Position numbers and translations under genes: made by a program
Notes under the pieces: model-generated
What the model was told of the DNA's origin: nothing
Seen by the model: only the letters and a program-made list of their open reading frames with translations
Databases searched by the model: none
In this document: one piece after another, positions 1-10,125 of the stretch
Layout of the letters: every line of letters begins with the position of its first letter
Numbering within the stretch: position 1 is the stretch's first letter
Assembly: GCA_023663915.1 (NCBI GenBank)
Contig: JAMPGN010000044.1
Span: 1-22,942 of the forward strand
Reading direction: 5' to 3'
Length of the DNA: 22,942 nt
DNA from: Eubacterium sp.
Lineage (GTDB): Bacteria; Bacillota_A; Clostridia; Lachnospirales; Lachnospiraceae

Positions 1-66
1 TTGGGAAATTTGCGGTATCTAGGTAGGTTATAAAGGAATTTACCTTTCAGAGCTGCAACTTACTAT

Positions 67-95
67 TTGAATTTTCTCTTTAGATATATTATTAT
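67..95 (+). promoter_or_regulatory. Candidate sigma-A promoter of dnaA
   Basis: TTGAAT at 67-72 and TATTAT at 90-95 are separated by exactly 17 bp, matching the vegetative consensus at 4/6 and 5/6 positions. The start site would be near 102, giving a leader of about 34 nt before the dnaA ATG at 136. No canonical DnaA box is visible in bases 1-135. Any upstream origin boxes would lie to the left of this window. Confidence 0.5.
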
Positions 96-135
96 ATAGG
101 GTAGGGTAATTTCGATATCAGAACGGGGTTAAAAA

Positions 136-1497
136 ATGGATTCTATCAAAGAAAACTGGAACTTAATCAAAGAGACGCTTAGAAGAGAGTACGACCTCTC
201 CGACATTTCCTATTCTACGTGGATCGTTCCGCTTACTTTCTATGAAGTAAGGGATAACGTTGTCATTATCATGATCCCGTCAGATCAGGCGCACGCGCTC
301 AGTTATATTTCTTCTAAATATAAGAGCTTTTTTCAAGTTACCATCTCAGAAATGATGAACCATACCTACGATATCGCTTTTATTCTGGAAAAAGATGCCG
401 TGGAGGAAGCCTCCGACGTAAAAACCCCGTCCCATTACGGCAATAATATTAATTATGAAAATGCCAATCTGAATCCAAAATATACCTTTGATACCTTCGT
501 AGTAGGAAGCAATAATAAATTTGCGCATTCCGCTTCGCTTGCGGTAGCGGAATCCCCCGGTATCGTATACAATCCGCTCTACCTCTACGGCGGAGCTGGA
601 CTCGGTAAGACCCACCTGATGCACTCCATCGGACGTTTCATCTTGGAACAGAACCCTACGATGAAAGTCCTGTACGTCACTTCTGAGGTCTTTACCAACG
701 AAGTGATCGACTGTATCAGAAGCGGTGACGCCGCCAAGATGAATAAATTAAGGGAGAAGTACCGGACGGTGGACGTCCTGCTCATCGACGACATACAGTT
801 TATCATCGGTAAGGAGAGTACGCAGGAAGAGTTCTTCCATACTTTTAACACCCTGCATTCTACCGGCAAACAGATTATCCTTTCTTCGGATAAACCGCCG
901 AAGGATATGGAGACGCTAGAAGAAAGATTCCGTTCCAGATTCGAGTGGGGGCTGATCGCCGATATCCAGCCGCCGGATTATGAGACCAGAATGGCGATCC
1001 TTAAGAAGAACGCGGAGATCTATAATAAGAAAGACATCGACGACGAAGTCTTCCAGTACATCGCCAACAACATCAAATCAAACATACGGGAATTAGAAGG
1101 CGCTTTCAATAAGATCATCGCCTTCTCCAAATTAAATAAAGTAGAAATCAATCTTGCCTATGCGGAAGAAGCCTTAAAAGACGTGATCTATCCCGACCAG
1201 CCGAGAGAAGTGACGCCCACCTTGATCATAGAAGTCGTCGCGGAGCATTTTGGTATCACGCCGGAGGACATTACTTCCAAGAGAAGAAACGCAGAATTTG
1301 TATTGCCTAGACAGATTTCCATGTATCTGTGCAGAACGATGACCGAGACTTCCCTTTCCAATATCGGTAAATACCTCGGTAAGAAGGATCACACGACAGT
1401 TATGCACGGCATCCAGAAGATATCTGGTGAATTAGAGACCAATGAAGATATTAGAAACAAAATAGAAGTCATTAAGAAGAAAATAAACCCCTCCTGA
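136..1497 (+). CDS. dnaA: Chromosomal replication initiator DnaA
   Basis: DnaA binds 9-mer boxes at oriC, oligomerises with ATP and opens the duplex so that the helicase can load. The 453-residue product has the usual family length. Visible parts are an N-terminal domain I (about 1-90), a short linker, an AAA+ ATPase with Walker A GGAGLGKT at 152-159 and Walker B LLIDDIQF at 215-222, and a C-terminal DNA-binding domain IV carrying the signature DHTTVMHG at 418-425. The ATG at 136 is the natural start because domain I begins at once with the typical ENWNLIKETL helix. The ribosome site is weak (a G-rich stretch, ACGGGG, about 10 nt upstream), as is common for dnaA. It is the first gene of the dnaA-dnaN-S4-recF-gyrB-gyrA block. 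DnaA boxes directly downstream suggest feedback on dnaN rather than only on itself. Confidence 0.98.
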   Translation: MDSIKENWNLIKETLRREYDLSDISYSTWIVPLTFYEVRDNVVIIMIPSDQAHALSYISSKYKSFFQVTISEMMNHTYDIAFILEKDAVEEASDVKTPSHYGNNINYENANLNPKYTFDTFVVGSNNKFAHSASLAVAESPGIVYNPLYLYGGAGLGKTHLMHSIGRFILEQNPTMKVLYVTSEVFTNEVIDCIRSGDAAKMNKLREKYRTVDVLLIDDIQFIIGKESTQEEFFHTFNTLHSTGKQIILSSDKPPKDMETLEERFRSRFEWGLIADIQPPDYETRMAILKKNAEIYNKKDIDDEVFQYIANNIKSNIRELEGAFNKIIAFSKLNKVEINLAYAEEALKDVIYPDQPREVTPTLIIEVVAEHFGITPEDITSKRRNAEFVLPRQISMYLCRTMTETSLSNIGKYLGKKDHTTVMHGIQKISGELETNEDIRNKIEVIKKKINPS

Positions 1498-1601
1498 TAT
1501 CCACAGGTTATTTCGGGGTTATCAAAAGTTTTTAACAACTTAAGCGTTTTCTTTTTCATTGATAAATAGTATAATAGATAGGGTTATACACATATGAACA
1601 C

Positions 1602-1639
1602 CTATTATTATGAAGAATACGAAATAATTTATATATAAA
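1602..1639 (+). other. DnaA-trio-like element and AT-rich unwinding region
   Basis: The triplets CTA, TTA, TTA at 1602-1610 read as 3'-GAT-AAT-AAT-5' on the complementary strand, which fits the DnaA-trio consensus 3'-(G/A)A(T/A)-5'. They start nine bases after the DnaA box at 1584-1592. They lead into 1611-1639, which contains only six G or C bases in 29. In B. subtilis such trios load DnaA onto one strand during opening. The role here is inferred from layout only. Confidence 0.6.
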
Positions 1640-1653
1640 CTGCCTTCGGGCGG
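1640..1653 (+). other. UUCG tetraloop hairpin upstream of dnaN
   Basis: CTGCC (1640-1644) and GGCGG (1649-1653) pair around a TTCG loop as a five-pair stem with one G-U pair. There is no T-run after it, so it is not a standard terminator. It lies in the dnaN leader about 40 nt before the start codon and may stabilise the 5' end of the transcript. Confidence 0.35.
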
Positions 1654-1684
1654 CTCCCAAAATTTTCAAGATCAGGAAAGGAAG

Positions 1685-1693
1685 TTATACACA
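1685..1693 (+). promoter_or_regulatory. DnaA box between dnaN ribosome site and start codon
   Basis: TTATACACA matches the DnaA box at 8/9 and is identical to the box at 1584-1592. It begins right after the AGGAAAGGAAG ribosome site and ends one base before the dnaN ATG. DnaA bound here would sit on the first bases of the clamp gene and could block transcription through it. Confidence 0.65.
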
Positions 1694-1694
1694 A

Positions 1695-2804
1695 ATGAAA
1701 ATGGTATGTACGAAAACAAATCTTCTGAGCGGTGTGCAGATTGTTTCCAAAGCCGTTCCAAGTAAGACGACAATGTCGATCTTGGAATGCATTCTGATTG
1801 ATACGAGAAATGGTGAGATCAAGCTGACGGCAAACGATATGGAGCTGGGCATCGAGACGGTGATCGACGGTGAGATCATAGAAAAAGGTATGATCGCCCT
1901 TGACGCTAAGATTTTCTTAGAGATCGTCAGGAAGCTTCCCGACAATGATATTATGATCGAGACGAACGATTCCTATAAGACGACGATCACCTGTGAGAAA
2001 GCGAAATTTAATATCATCGGGAAATCCGGGGAAGATTTCTCCTTCCTGCCGGAGATCGAGAGAAACGACAGCATCGTTCTCTCCCAGTTTACGTTAAAAG
2101 AGATTATCAGGCAGACGATTTTCTCCATTGCGGACAATGATAATAATAAATTAATGACAGGAGAACTATTTGAGATCAGAAATGATACCCTGAAGGTAGT
2201 GTCTCTGGACGGACACCGTATCTCGATTAGGAAGATCCTGTTGAAAAATTCTTATGAGGACAAAAAGGTGGTCGTGCCGGGCAAGACCTTAAGCGAGATC
2301 AGCAAGATTCTGTCCGGGGATATGGATAAAGATGTGAATCTTTATTTTACGGATAAGCATATTTTATTAGAGTTTGACAGTACGATCGTCGTTTCGAGAC
2401 TAATCGAAGGAGAGTATTTTAATATTAACCAGATGCTTTCCAGCGATTATGAGACGAAAGTGAAGATCAATAAGAGAGAGCTGTTAGATTGTATCGACAG
2501 GGCTACCCTGCTCGTCAAAGAGGGGGATAAGAAGCCTGTCATCATTGATATCAGAGACGGGTCGATGGAGCTTAAGATGAATTCTACGGTCGGCAGCATG
2601 GACGAAGAGATCGATATCGCGAAGGAAGGTAAGGATCTGATGATCGGATTCAATCCCAAATTTCTGATCGATTCGCTGCGCGTGATCGAGGACGAGGAAG
2701 TGGATCTGTATATGGTGAATCCGAAAGCGCCATGTTTTATCCGCAACAGCGAGGAATCCTATATCTATGTGATTCTTCCGGTGAACTTTACAACGGTAAA
2801 TTAA
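1695..2804 (+). CDS. dnaN: DNA polymerase III beta subunit (sliding clamp)
   Basis: DnaN forms the dimeric ring that tethers polymerase III and other repair and replication partners to DNA. The 369-residue protein has the full family length and fits the three repeated clamp domains of about 120 residues each. It opens with MKMVCTKTNLLSGVQIVSKA, typical of the clamp N-terminus, and ends in YVILPVNF, close to the usual Y-[VI]-[ML]-P-x-R/N-x C-terminal strand. The start at 1695 is set by a purine-rich ribosome site (AGGAAAGGAAG, 1674-1684). A second in-frame ATG at 1701 is possible but less well spaced. A DnaA box fills the gap between the ribosome site and the ATG. The S4 gene follows after 28 bp, so co-transcription is likely. 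Confidence 0.97.
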   Translation: MKMVCTKTNLLSGVQIVSKAVPSKTTMSILECILIDTRNGEIKLTANDMELGIETVIDGEIIEKGMIALDAKIFLEIVRKLPDNDIMIETNDSYKTTITCEKAKFNIIGKSGEDFSFLPEIERNDSIVLSQFTLKEIIRQTIFSIADNDNNKLMTGELFEIRNDTLKVVSLDGHRISIRKILLKNSYEDKKVVVPGKTLSEISKILSGDMDKDVNLYFTDKHILLEFDSTIVVSRLIEGEYFNINQMLSSDYETKVKINKRELLDCIDRATLLVKEGDKKPVIIDIRDGSMELKMNSTVGSMDEEIDIAKEGKDLMIGFNPKFLIDSLRVIEDEEVDLYMVNPKAPCFIRNSEESYIYVILPVNFTTVN

Positions 2805-2832
2805 GACCGCCAGAGGTATAAAAAAGCAAAAT

Positions 2833-3042
2833 ATGGAAACGATCAAAATAAAAGACGAATATATCAAACTCGGTCAGGCATTAAAATTAGCCGGACTGGT
2901 AGATTCCGGCGTGGAAGCCAAGATAGAAATTCAAGAGGGATTTGTCAAGGTAAACGGCGCGGTGGAAATACAGCGCGGTAAGAAAATATATCCCGGCGAC
3001 GTAATAGAGTTTGATGGACAACAGGTTAAGGTAGAAAACTGA
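2833..3042 (+). CDS. yaaA: S4-domain RNA-binding protein, YaaA type
   Basis: This 69-residue protein is almost entirely one S4 RNA-binding domain, with the pattern KLAGLVDSGVEAK, then GFVKVNG, then PGDVIEF. The same small gene sits between dnaN and recF in Bacillus and many other Firmicutes, where it has been linked to ribosomal large-subunit maturation. The position here is identical. Its stop codon overlaps the recF start (TGATG at 3040-3044), which suggests translational coupling with recF. The ATG at 2833 is preceded by AGAGGT at a rather long distance of about 15 nt, so its own initiation may be modest. The family assignment is firm from both sequence and context; the molecular role is known only from relatives. 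Confidence 0.9.
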   Translation: METIKIKDEYIKLGQALKLAGLVDSGVEAKIEIQEGFVKVNGAVEIQRGKKIYPGDVIEFDGQQVKVEN

Positions 3043-4139
3043 TGATTATAAAATCATTGGAATTAGCAGATTTCAGAAATTACGATTTTTTACATATTGA
3101 TTTTGAGAGCGGGACTAATATTCTCTATGGCGACAATGCGCAGGGTAAGACGAATATTTTAGAGGCCATTTATCTGTCCGCGATTACCAAGTCCCATAAG
3201 GGAAGTAAGGACAGGGATATTATTCAGTTTGACCGGGAGGAGGCTCATATCAGGACTTATCTGGAAAAAGATGGGATTGAGACAAGAATCGATATGCATC
3301 TGCGCAAGAATAAGTCCAAAGGCATCGCGATAGATGGGCAGAAAATAAAAAAAGCAGCGGAATTAATCGGTTTATTGAACGTCGTTTTCTTTTCTCCCGA
3401 AGATCTGAGTATCATCAAGAACGGTCCTGCGGAGAGAAGAAGATTTGTAGATATGGAGTTGTGTCAGCTAGATCAATTTTATCTCTATAATCTGAATCAT
3501 TACAATAAGATCGTGAATCAACGTAATAAACTTCTCAAGGACATGTACTTTAATCCATCTCTTAGGGATACTTTGAATATATGGGATTCCCAGCTTATTT
3601 CCTTCGGAAGTAAGATCATAGAGAGACGGCAGTTATTCGTGGAGCAGCTTAACGAGATCATATTGGACATACATAGGAAGCTGTCCGGCGGAAAAGAAGA
3701 CTTGGTCATTCAATATGAGCCGGATACAACGATTGAGAATTATGAAAAGCTCTTAGCTTCTAATCAGGAAAGGGATATCAAGTTAAAACAGACGACGACC
3801 GGTCCCCACAGAGACGATTTTTGTTTTATGACAAAGGGCGTGGATATCCGGAAGTTCGGTTCGCAGGGACAGCAGAGGACGGCGGCTTTATCCTTGAAAT
3901 TATCGGAGATTGAGCTGGTCAGAAAAATTACGAAAGAAAATCCCGTCCTGCTTCTCGATGACGTGCTGTCGGAGCTTGACAGCAACAGACAAAATTATCT
4001 GCTTAGTACAATCGGCGATATCCAGACGATCATTACCTGTACGGGTTTAGATGAATTTGTCAATAACCGGTTCGAGATCAACAAGGTTTTTCATATCGAA
4101 AATGGCAGGATAACGGATCATGAAACCGTAAAAGAATAA
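3042..4139 (+). CDS. recF: DNA replication and repair protein RecF
   Basis: RecF is an SMC-like ATPase that works with RecO and RecR to load RecA at gaps. The 365-residue protein has a P-loop GDNAQGKT at residues 30-37, the ABC-type signature region FGSQGQQRTAALSLKLSE near 272-289, and Walker B LLLDDVLSELD at 303-313. These are the three parts of a head-type ATPase. The N-terminus IKSLELADFRNYD is the classical RecF opening. The start codon overlaps the stop of the S4 gene by one base, so it depends on translation of that gene, with little room for its own ribosome site. The gene is intact and of normal length. The gap to gyrB is 55 bp and holds no terminator-like hairpin. Confidence 0.97.
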   Translation: MIIKSLELADFRNYDFLHIDFESGTNILYGDNAQGKTNILEAIYLSAITKSHKGSKDRDIIQFDREEAHIRTYLEKDGIETRIDMHLRKNKSKGIAIDGQKIKKAAELIGLLNVVFFSPEDLSIIKNGPAERRRFVDMELCQLDQFYLYNLNHYNKIVNQRNKLLKDMYFNPSLRDTLNIWDSQLISFGSKIIERRQLFVEQLNEIILDIHRKLSGGKEDLVIQYEPDTTIENYEKLLASNQERDIKLKQTTTGPHRDDFCFMTKGVDIRKFGSQGQQRTAALSLKLSEIELVRKITKENPVLLLDDVLSELDSNRQNYLLSTIGDIQTIITCTGLDEFVNNRFEINKVFHIENGRITDHETVKE

Positions 4140-4191
4140 GCATAAACATATAGAATGGCATAAGAAATAGTAGTACGGAAGGGCATGGTGA

Positions 4192-6117
<1,926 letters not shown>

Positions 6118-6146
6118 TAAATGACAGGTTATTGAAGTCGTTCGCA

Positions 6147-6198
6147 CAGATGAAATGATATTTCTTCGTCACCGCGCTTTCGCTTATACTTTCATCTG
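6147..6198. repeat. Inverted repeat in the gyrB-gyrA gap
   Basis: CAGATGAAA at 6147-6155 and TTTCATCTG at 6190-6198 are perfect 9-bp arms. They can be extended outward by two of the next three bases. They enclose a 34-nt C/T-rich loop. A transcript would form a stem-loop just before the gyrA leader. It lacks a T-run, so it could be an attenuator, an RNA-processing site or an old repeat. Nothing in the window decides this. Confidence 0.45.
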
Positions 6199-6246
6199 CG
6201 CTAGACATTGATCTAAGATATGATAAGAAAGGTACATGGTCATAAA

Positions 6247-8817
6247 ATGGACGATCAAATTTTTGATAAAATTGAGGAAGTAGATCTGAAAAAAAAGATG
6301 GAAGATTCTTACATCGATTATGCCATGAGCGTGATTGCGGCTCGTGCGCTTCCCGATGTGAGAGACGGTCTGAAGCCTGTACAGCGCAGGGTTCTGTATT
6401 CCATGATCGAATTGAACAATGGTCCGGACAAGCCTCATAGAAAGAGCGCCCGTATCGTCGGTGATACGATGGGTAAATTTCACCCGCATGGGGACAGCTC
6501 GATCTACGGCGCGTTAGTCAATATGGCGCAGGAATGGTCTACCCGTTATCCTCTCGTGGACGGTCACGGCAATTTCGGTTCCGAGGACGGCGACGGCGCT
6601 GCCGCTATGCGTTATACGGAGGCAAGGCTCAGTAAGATTTCTATGGAGCTACTAGCGGATATCAATAAAGATACCGTCGATTTTGTACCGAATTTCGATG
6701 ATACGGAGAAAGAACCCTCCGTACTTCCCAGCCGCTATCCGAATCTGTTGGTCAACGGTACTTCCGGTATCGCGGTCGGCATGGCGACGAATATTCCGCC
6801 TCATAATCTGCGTGAGGTAGTAAATGCCGTTGTGAAGATCATCGATAACAGGATCAACGAGGACAGGACGACAGAGATCGAAGAGATCTTAAGTATCGTG
6901 AAAGCGCCCGATTTTCCTACCGGCGGCATCATCTTAGGAACAAGGGGCGCGGAGGAAGCATACCGTACAGGGCGCGGCAAAGTAAGGGTGCGTGCGGTGA
7001 CGGACATCGAGACGATGCCTAACGGTAAGAGCCGTATTATCGTGACGGAGCTTCCCTATATGGTCAATAAGGCGAATCTGATCCTAAAGATCGCCGATCT
7101 CGTGAAGCTAAAGAAGATCGACGGCATCACCGATCTTCGTGATGAGACAAACCGTGAAGGTATGCGTGTCGTCATAGAACTGCGCAAGGACGCGAATGCT
7201 AATGTTATTTTAAATCAATTATATAAGCATACCCAGCTGCAGGATTCTTTCGGCGTGATCATGCTGGCGCTGGTCAATAACGAGCCCAAGGTCATGAATC
7301 TTCTGGATATGCTGATGCATTATTTAAAGCATCAGGAAGAGGTTGTCACCAGAAGAACGAAATATGATCTGAACAAAGCGGAAGAGAGAGATCATATTTT
7401 ACAGGGACTTCTGATTGCGCTGGATCATATCGACGAAGTGATCCAGATCATCAGAAGCAGTCAGACGACTCAGATCGCAAAAGACAGATTGATGGAGCGT
7501 TTTGAATTTTCTGATGCACAGGCACAGGCGATCGTAGATATGCGTCTGCGTGCGCTGACAGGTCTGGAGAGAGAGAAGCTTGAGAATGAACATAAGGAGT
7601 TGATGGCTAAGATCGCAGAGTTAAAAGCGATTCTTGCCGATGAGAAATTATTACTTGGCGTGATTAAAGAGGAAATGCTGATTACAGCGGAGAAATACGG
7701 CGACGACAGGAGAAGTAAGATCGGTTTTGACGTCTATGATATCAATATGGAAGATCTGATTCCGCGGGAAAATACGGTGATTGCTATGACCAGCCTCGGC
7801 TATGTGAAGCGTATGACCGTAGATAACTTTAAGGCGCAGAACCGCGGCGGTAAGGGAATCAAGGGTATGCAGACGATTGAGGAAGATTATATCGAAGATC
7901 TTCTCATGACGAATACCCATCATTATTTGATGTTCTTTACGAATCTGGGACGCGTATACCGCTTAAAAGCTTATGAGATCCCGGAAGCAAGCCGGATTTC
8001 GAGGGGAATTGCGATCGTCAATATCCTGCAGCTGAGTCCCGGCGAGAAGATTTCCGCCATGATTCCCTTGAAAGGGTATGAAGAGGATAAAAATCTCTTC
8101 ATGGTGACGAAAAAAGGAATTGTGAAGAAAACTTCCATCATGGAATTTTGCAATGTCAGGAAAAATGGTCTGATGGCGATTAATCTTAGGGAAGACGATG
8201 AGCTGATCGAAGTAAAAACAACGTCCATGGATACGGAAATTTTTTTGATCACGAAACAAGGTATGTGTATCCGTTTCAAAGAGACAGACGTACGTCCGAC
8301 AGGGCGGGCTTCCATGGGTGTGATCGGCATGAATCTGTCTGATCAGGACGAGATTGTGGGTATGCAGCTCGACCATCAAGGAGATTCCCTGCTGATCGTG
8401 TCCGAAAATGGTATGGGAAAACGCACTTATCTGCAGGAATTTACAGTACAAAAGCGCGGCGGTAAGGGTGTGAAATGTTATAAGATCACCGAAAAGACAG
8501 GATATGTGGTTGGCGTAAAAGCGGTCAATAATGATCATGAAATCATGATGATCACGACAGAAGGCGTCATCATACAGCTTCGCATGGAAGATATTTCCAC
8601 ACATGGCAGGATTACTTCCGGCGTTAAGATGATCAATCTGGATGAAAATGTCAAGGTGGCGAAGATTGCCAAGGTCCGTGAGAAACTAAGCGACGGCAAT
8701 CAGGAATATGAGAATATCGAAGATGCGATGGAAGACATTCCGGAAGAGGAGAAATATCATATACCGGATCTTAGCGAGGAAGAGGTAATACTTCCGACGG
8801 AAGAAGAGGAGGAATAA
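6247..8817 (+). CDS. gyrA: DNA gyrase subunit A
   Basis: GyrA is the DNA-cleaving half of gyrase. I start it at ATG 6247 ([12 protein letters not shown]), giving 856 residues. The in-frame ATG at 6220 has no ribosome site, while AAGAAAGG lies about 14 nt before 6247, and this start puts the catalytic tyrosine at Tyr123 as in staphylococcal GyrA. The tyrosine lies in [10 protein letters not shown]. The quinolone-contact region [17 protein letters not shown] has Ser84 but glycine at 88, where E. coli has Asp87. The C-terminal beta-pinwheel carries a GyrA box QNRGGKG (near 530), needed for DNA wrapping. The tail is very acidic, ending in a run of five glutamates. It closes the replication block, and a large hairpin 47 bp downstream may end the transcript. 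Confidence 0.98.
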   Translation: MDDQIFDKIEEVDLKKKMEDSYIDYAMSVIAARALPDVRDGLKPVQRRVLYSMIELNNGPDKPHRKSARIVGDTMGKFHPHGDSSIYGALVNMAQEWSTRYPLVDGHGNFGSEDGDGAAAMRYTEARLSKISMELLADINKDTVDFVPNFDDTEKEPSVLPSRYPNLLVNGTSGIAVGMATNIPPHNLREVVNAVVKIIDNRINEDRTTEIEEILSIVKAPDFPTGGIILGTRGAEEAYRTGRGKVRVRAVTDIETMPNGKSRIIVTELPYMVNKANLILKIADLVKLKKIDGITDLRDETNREGMRVVIELRKDANANVILNQLYKHTQLQDSFGVIMLALVNNEPKVMNLLDMLMHYLKHQEEVVTRRTKYDLNKAEERDHILQGLLIALDHIDEVIQIIRSSQTTQIAKDRLMERFEFSDAQAQAIVDMRLRALTGLEREKLENEHKELMAKIAELKAILADEKLLLGVIKEEMLITAEKYGDDRRSKIGFDVYDINMEDLIPRENTVIAMTSLGYVKRMTVDNFKAQNRGGKGIKGMQTIEEDYIEDLLMTNTHHYLMFFTNLGRVYRLKAYEIPEASRISRGIAIVNILQLSPGEKISAMIPLKGYEEDKNLFMVTKKGIVKKTSIMEFCNVRKNGLMAINLREDDELIEVKTTSMDTEIFLITKQGMCIRFKETDVRPTGRASMGVIGMNLSDQDEIVGMQLDHQGDSLLIVSENGMGKRTYLQEFTVQKRGGKGVKCYKITEKTGYVVGVKAVNNDHEIMMITTEGVIIQLRMEDISTHGRITSGVKMINLDENVKVAKIAKVREKLSDGNQEYENIEDAMEDIPEEEKYHIPDLSEEEVILPTEEEEE

Positions 8818-8864
8818 TCAAAACGAAAAAATCACTGTGATTAAAGGGTATGAGTAGATTAGTT

Positions 8865-8970
8865 AAATGGGGCTGTCGTATTAAGACTGAGCTATACAAT
8901 ATATAGTGGATTAAATTCTATAAAATGCCTATATACTGTATGCTCTCTGCTTACTGCGACAGCTCCATTT
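8865..8970. repeat. 106-bp nested palindrome: MITE-like element or gyrA terminator
   Basis: The arms 8865-8906 and 8929-8970 are complementary in register over 42 positions. The outer 21 pairs differ at only three places, two of which would be G-U pairs in RNA. There is a mismatched block in the middle, then a 13-bp inner stem (ATACAATATATAG against CTATATACTGTAT) and a 22-nt loop. The outer end AAATGGGGCTGTCG resembles the termini of some insertion sequences in clostridia (from memory). No transposase is present and no clear target duplication is seen. It sits just after gyrA and could also stop transcription, though no T-run follows. Confidence 0.6.
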
Positions 8971-9011
8971 GACTGTAATACTAACAGCTTTTCTGACGCC
9001 TTTATAAAAAA

Positions 9012-9050
9012 TCCTACGCTTATTTTGCATTCGCAAAGCGAAGCTCGCAA
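9012..9050 (-). repeat. Dispersed REP-like palindromic repeat, single copy
   Basis: Read on the minus strand, these bases align with the core of the tandem repeat at 18093-18281. About 32 of 39 positions match, with one gap, from TTGCGAG through TTCGCTTTGC to TAAGC and TAGGA. The copy contains the small palindrome TTCGCAAAGCGAA. Finding the same non-coding sequence 9 kb apart points to a dispersed extragenic repeat family in this genome. Confidence 0.55.
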
Positions 9051-9065
9051 ATAAACTTACTCATT

Positions 9066-10016
9066 TTATGAATCGCGAAACGATTTACTTTTTTTGTAAT
9101 TGATAATGATCGAGGCGATTGCGCAGCAGATTCCACCCACAGCGAAGATTGCCGCGTTAGGCATTCCCCAGCTGCTATCTGTCGTATATACGACAATCAG
9201 ATAGAGGATCGTACTAAGCAGCATGATACAGGCGCAGACAGTTCTTTTTAACTGCCTTTTTTTGTATTCGTTGGAATTTTTATCATTCATTTTGTTGTAT
9301 TCATCAATATTGTACTTATCATCCTGCATACCGGCGTAGGTAAGGGTTGTTGTACCAATCGCAATGGTAAACATAAAGAAAGAAGTCAGCAACGATTCCA
9401 GATATTCATTTGTGTCGATCTCCGGATAAATTGTTTCCATACCCATCATTATCATAATGCCGATCAATATAACAGATACGCCTGCCGCGACCATAACCGA
9501 AAATCTCTTATGAAATGTGTCTATCTCTTCCTGCAGATAGAAATTCTCGATAGAAGGATTTTTCGCGACATAATCCGAATGCTGGATGCCAGATACGATA
9601 AAAATGGCTACACTGATGGTAAGGAAAATGAAAAATATGATCCCGCCAAAATCTTCTTTTATGATTTCCGTATCACCGCCCAAGAAGTAATTGCATCCAT
9701 AAAGCAAAAGCGCAACGGACAGACCCAGAAGAATCATGCCAACGCCGGCGGAAATGGATTTACTGAACTGATTCATGTGACTGTCATATTCCGTTTTACC
9801 TTTTGTATCGATCTCTTTGATTTTACCTTGTACGAGATCGTCCATGCTGCAATGGAACATCTGGCATAATTGAAGCAACTTATCCATTTCCGGATATGTG
9901 GTATCAGACTCCCATTTTGACACGGACTGGCGCGACACTTCTAATTGCTCCGCTAATTGTTCCTGCGTGATATTCTCTCTTTTTCTTAAATATTGTAGAT
10001 TTTCCCCTAAGCTCAT
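9066..10016 (-). CDS. XRE-family regulator with six membrane segments
   Basis: Residues 1-65 form a Cro/cI-type helix-turn-helix (ITQEQLAEQLEVSRQSVSKW, ending in the usual DDLVQGK). After a short linker the remaining protein is membrane: hydrophobic segments at about 89-111, 124-144, 173-193, 209-228, 259-278 and 287-307. A DNA-binding domain tethered to the membrane suggests a regulator that senses an envelope or membrane signal, but the target is not known and the family is uncharacterised to my knowledge. The ATG at 10016 has AAAGGAA about 11 nt upstream on the minus strand. The gene stands alone, facing away from the HicAB pair and converging on the gyrA end. The upstream gap contains a spaced direct repeat (10126-10170) that might be its operator. 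Confidence 0.85.
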   Translation of the reverse strand: MSLGENLQYLRKRENITQEQLAEQLEVSRQSVSKWESDTTYPEMDKLLQLCQMFHCSMDDLVQGKIKEIDTKGKTEYDSHMNQFSKSISAGVGMILLGLSVALLLYGCNYFLGGDTEIIKEDFGGIIFFIFLTISVAIFIVSGIQHSDYVAKNPSIENFYLQEEIDTFHKRFSVMVAAGVSVILIGIMIMMGMETIYPEIDTNEYLESLLTSFFMFTIAIGTTTLTYAGMQDDKYNIDEYNKMNDKNSNEYKKRQLKRTVCACIMLLSTILYLIVVYTTDSSWGMPNAAIFAVGGICCAIASIIINYKKSKSFRDS

Positions 10017-10125
10017 TTTGACTGATTCCTTTCATGTTTTCATTTCATAAACAGATCTGTCCGTTGTGTTAATGACTGTCAGTAACTATGATTTATTTTA
10101 AGAAAACATAGATGTTAATTCAATC

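Larger units (their letters stand above)
1497..1693 (+). other. oriC: Replication origin (oriC), dnaA-dnaN intergenic part
   Basis: Three DnaA-box-like 9-mers share one orientation: ATATCCACA at 1497-1505 (8/9 to TTATCCACA, starting at the last base of the dnaA stop codon), TTATACACA at 1584-1592 and TTATACACA at 1685-1693. A weaker 7/9 site, TTATCAAAA, is at 1519-1527. Downstream of the second box come CTA and TTA triplets and then a very AT-rich run to about 1639. Box, trio, then AT-rich DNA is the order of the Bacillus subtilis unwinding region, which is also between dnaA and dnaN. A TATAAT at 1570-1575 could be the -10 of a dnaN promoter, but no good -35 is seen. Confidence 0.8.

Noticed and set aside
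1498..1694. A small RNA or riboswitch in the dnaA-dnaN gap
   Set aside because: DnaA boxes, trio and AT-rich DNA explain the region as origin; the only RNA fold seen is a five-pair tetraloop hairpin.
6220..6246. Upstream gyrA start at ATG 6220
   Set aside because: No ribosome site precedes it, and the nine extra residues are not part of the GyrA N-terminus; ATG 6247 gives the expected Tyr123 numbering.
7963..8604. A 213-residue open frame on the minus strand inside gyrA
   Set aside because: It lies antisense within the clearly coding gyrA, is rich in His, Phe and Ile as expected for antisense translation, and has no ribosome site or known motif.
8880..8930. A full insertion sequence after gyrA
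   Set aside because: The IS-like ends are only 106 bp apart and no transposase frame lies between them; at most it is a MITE.
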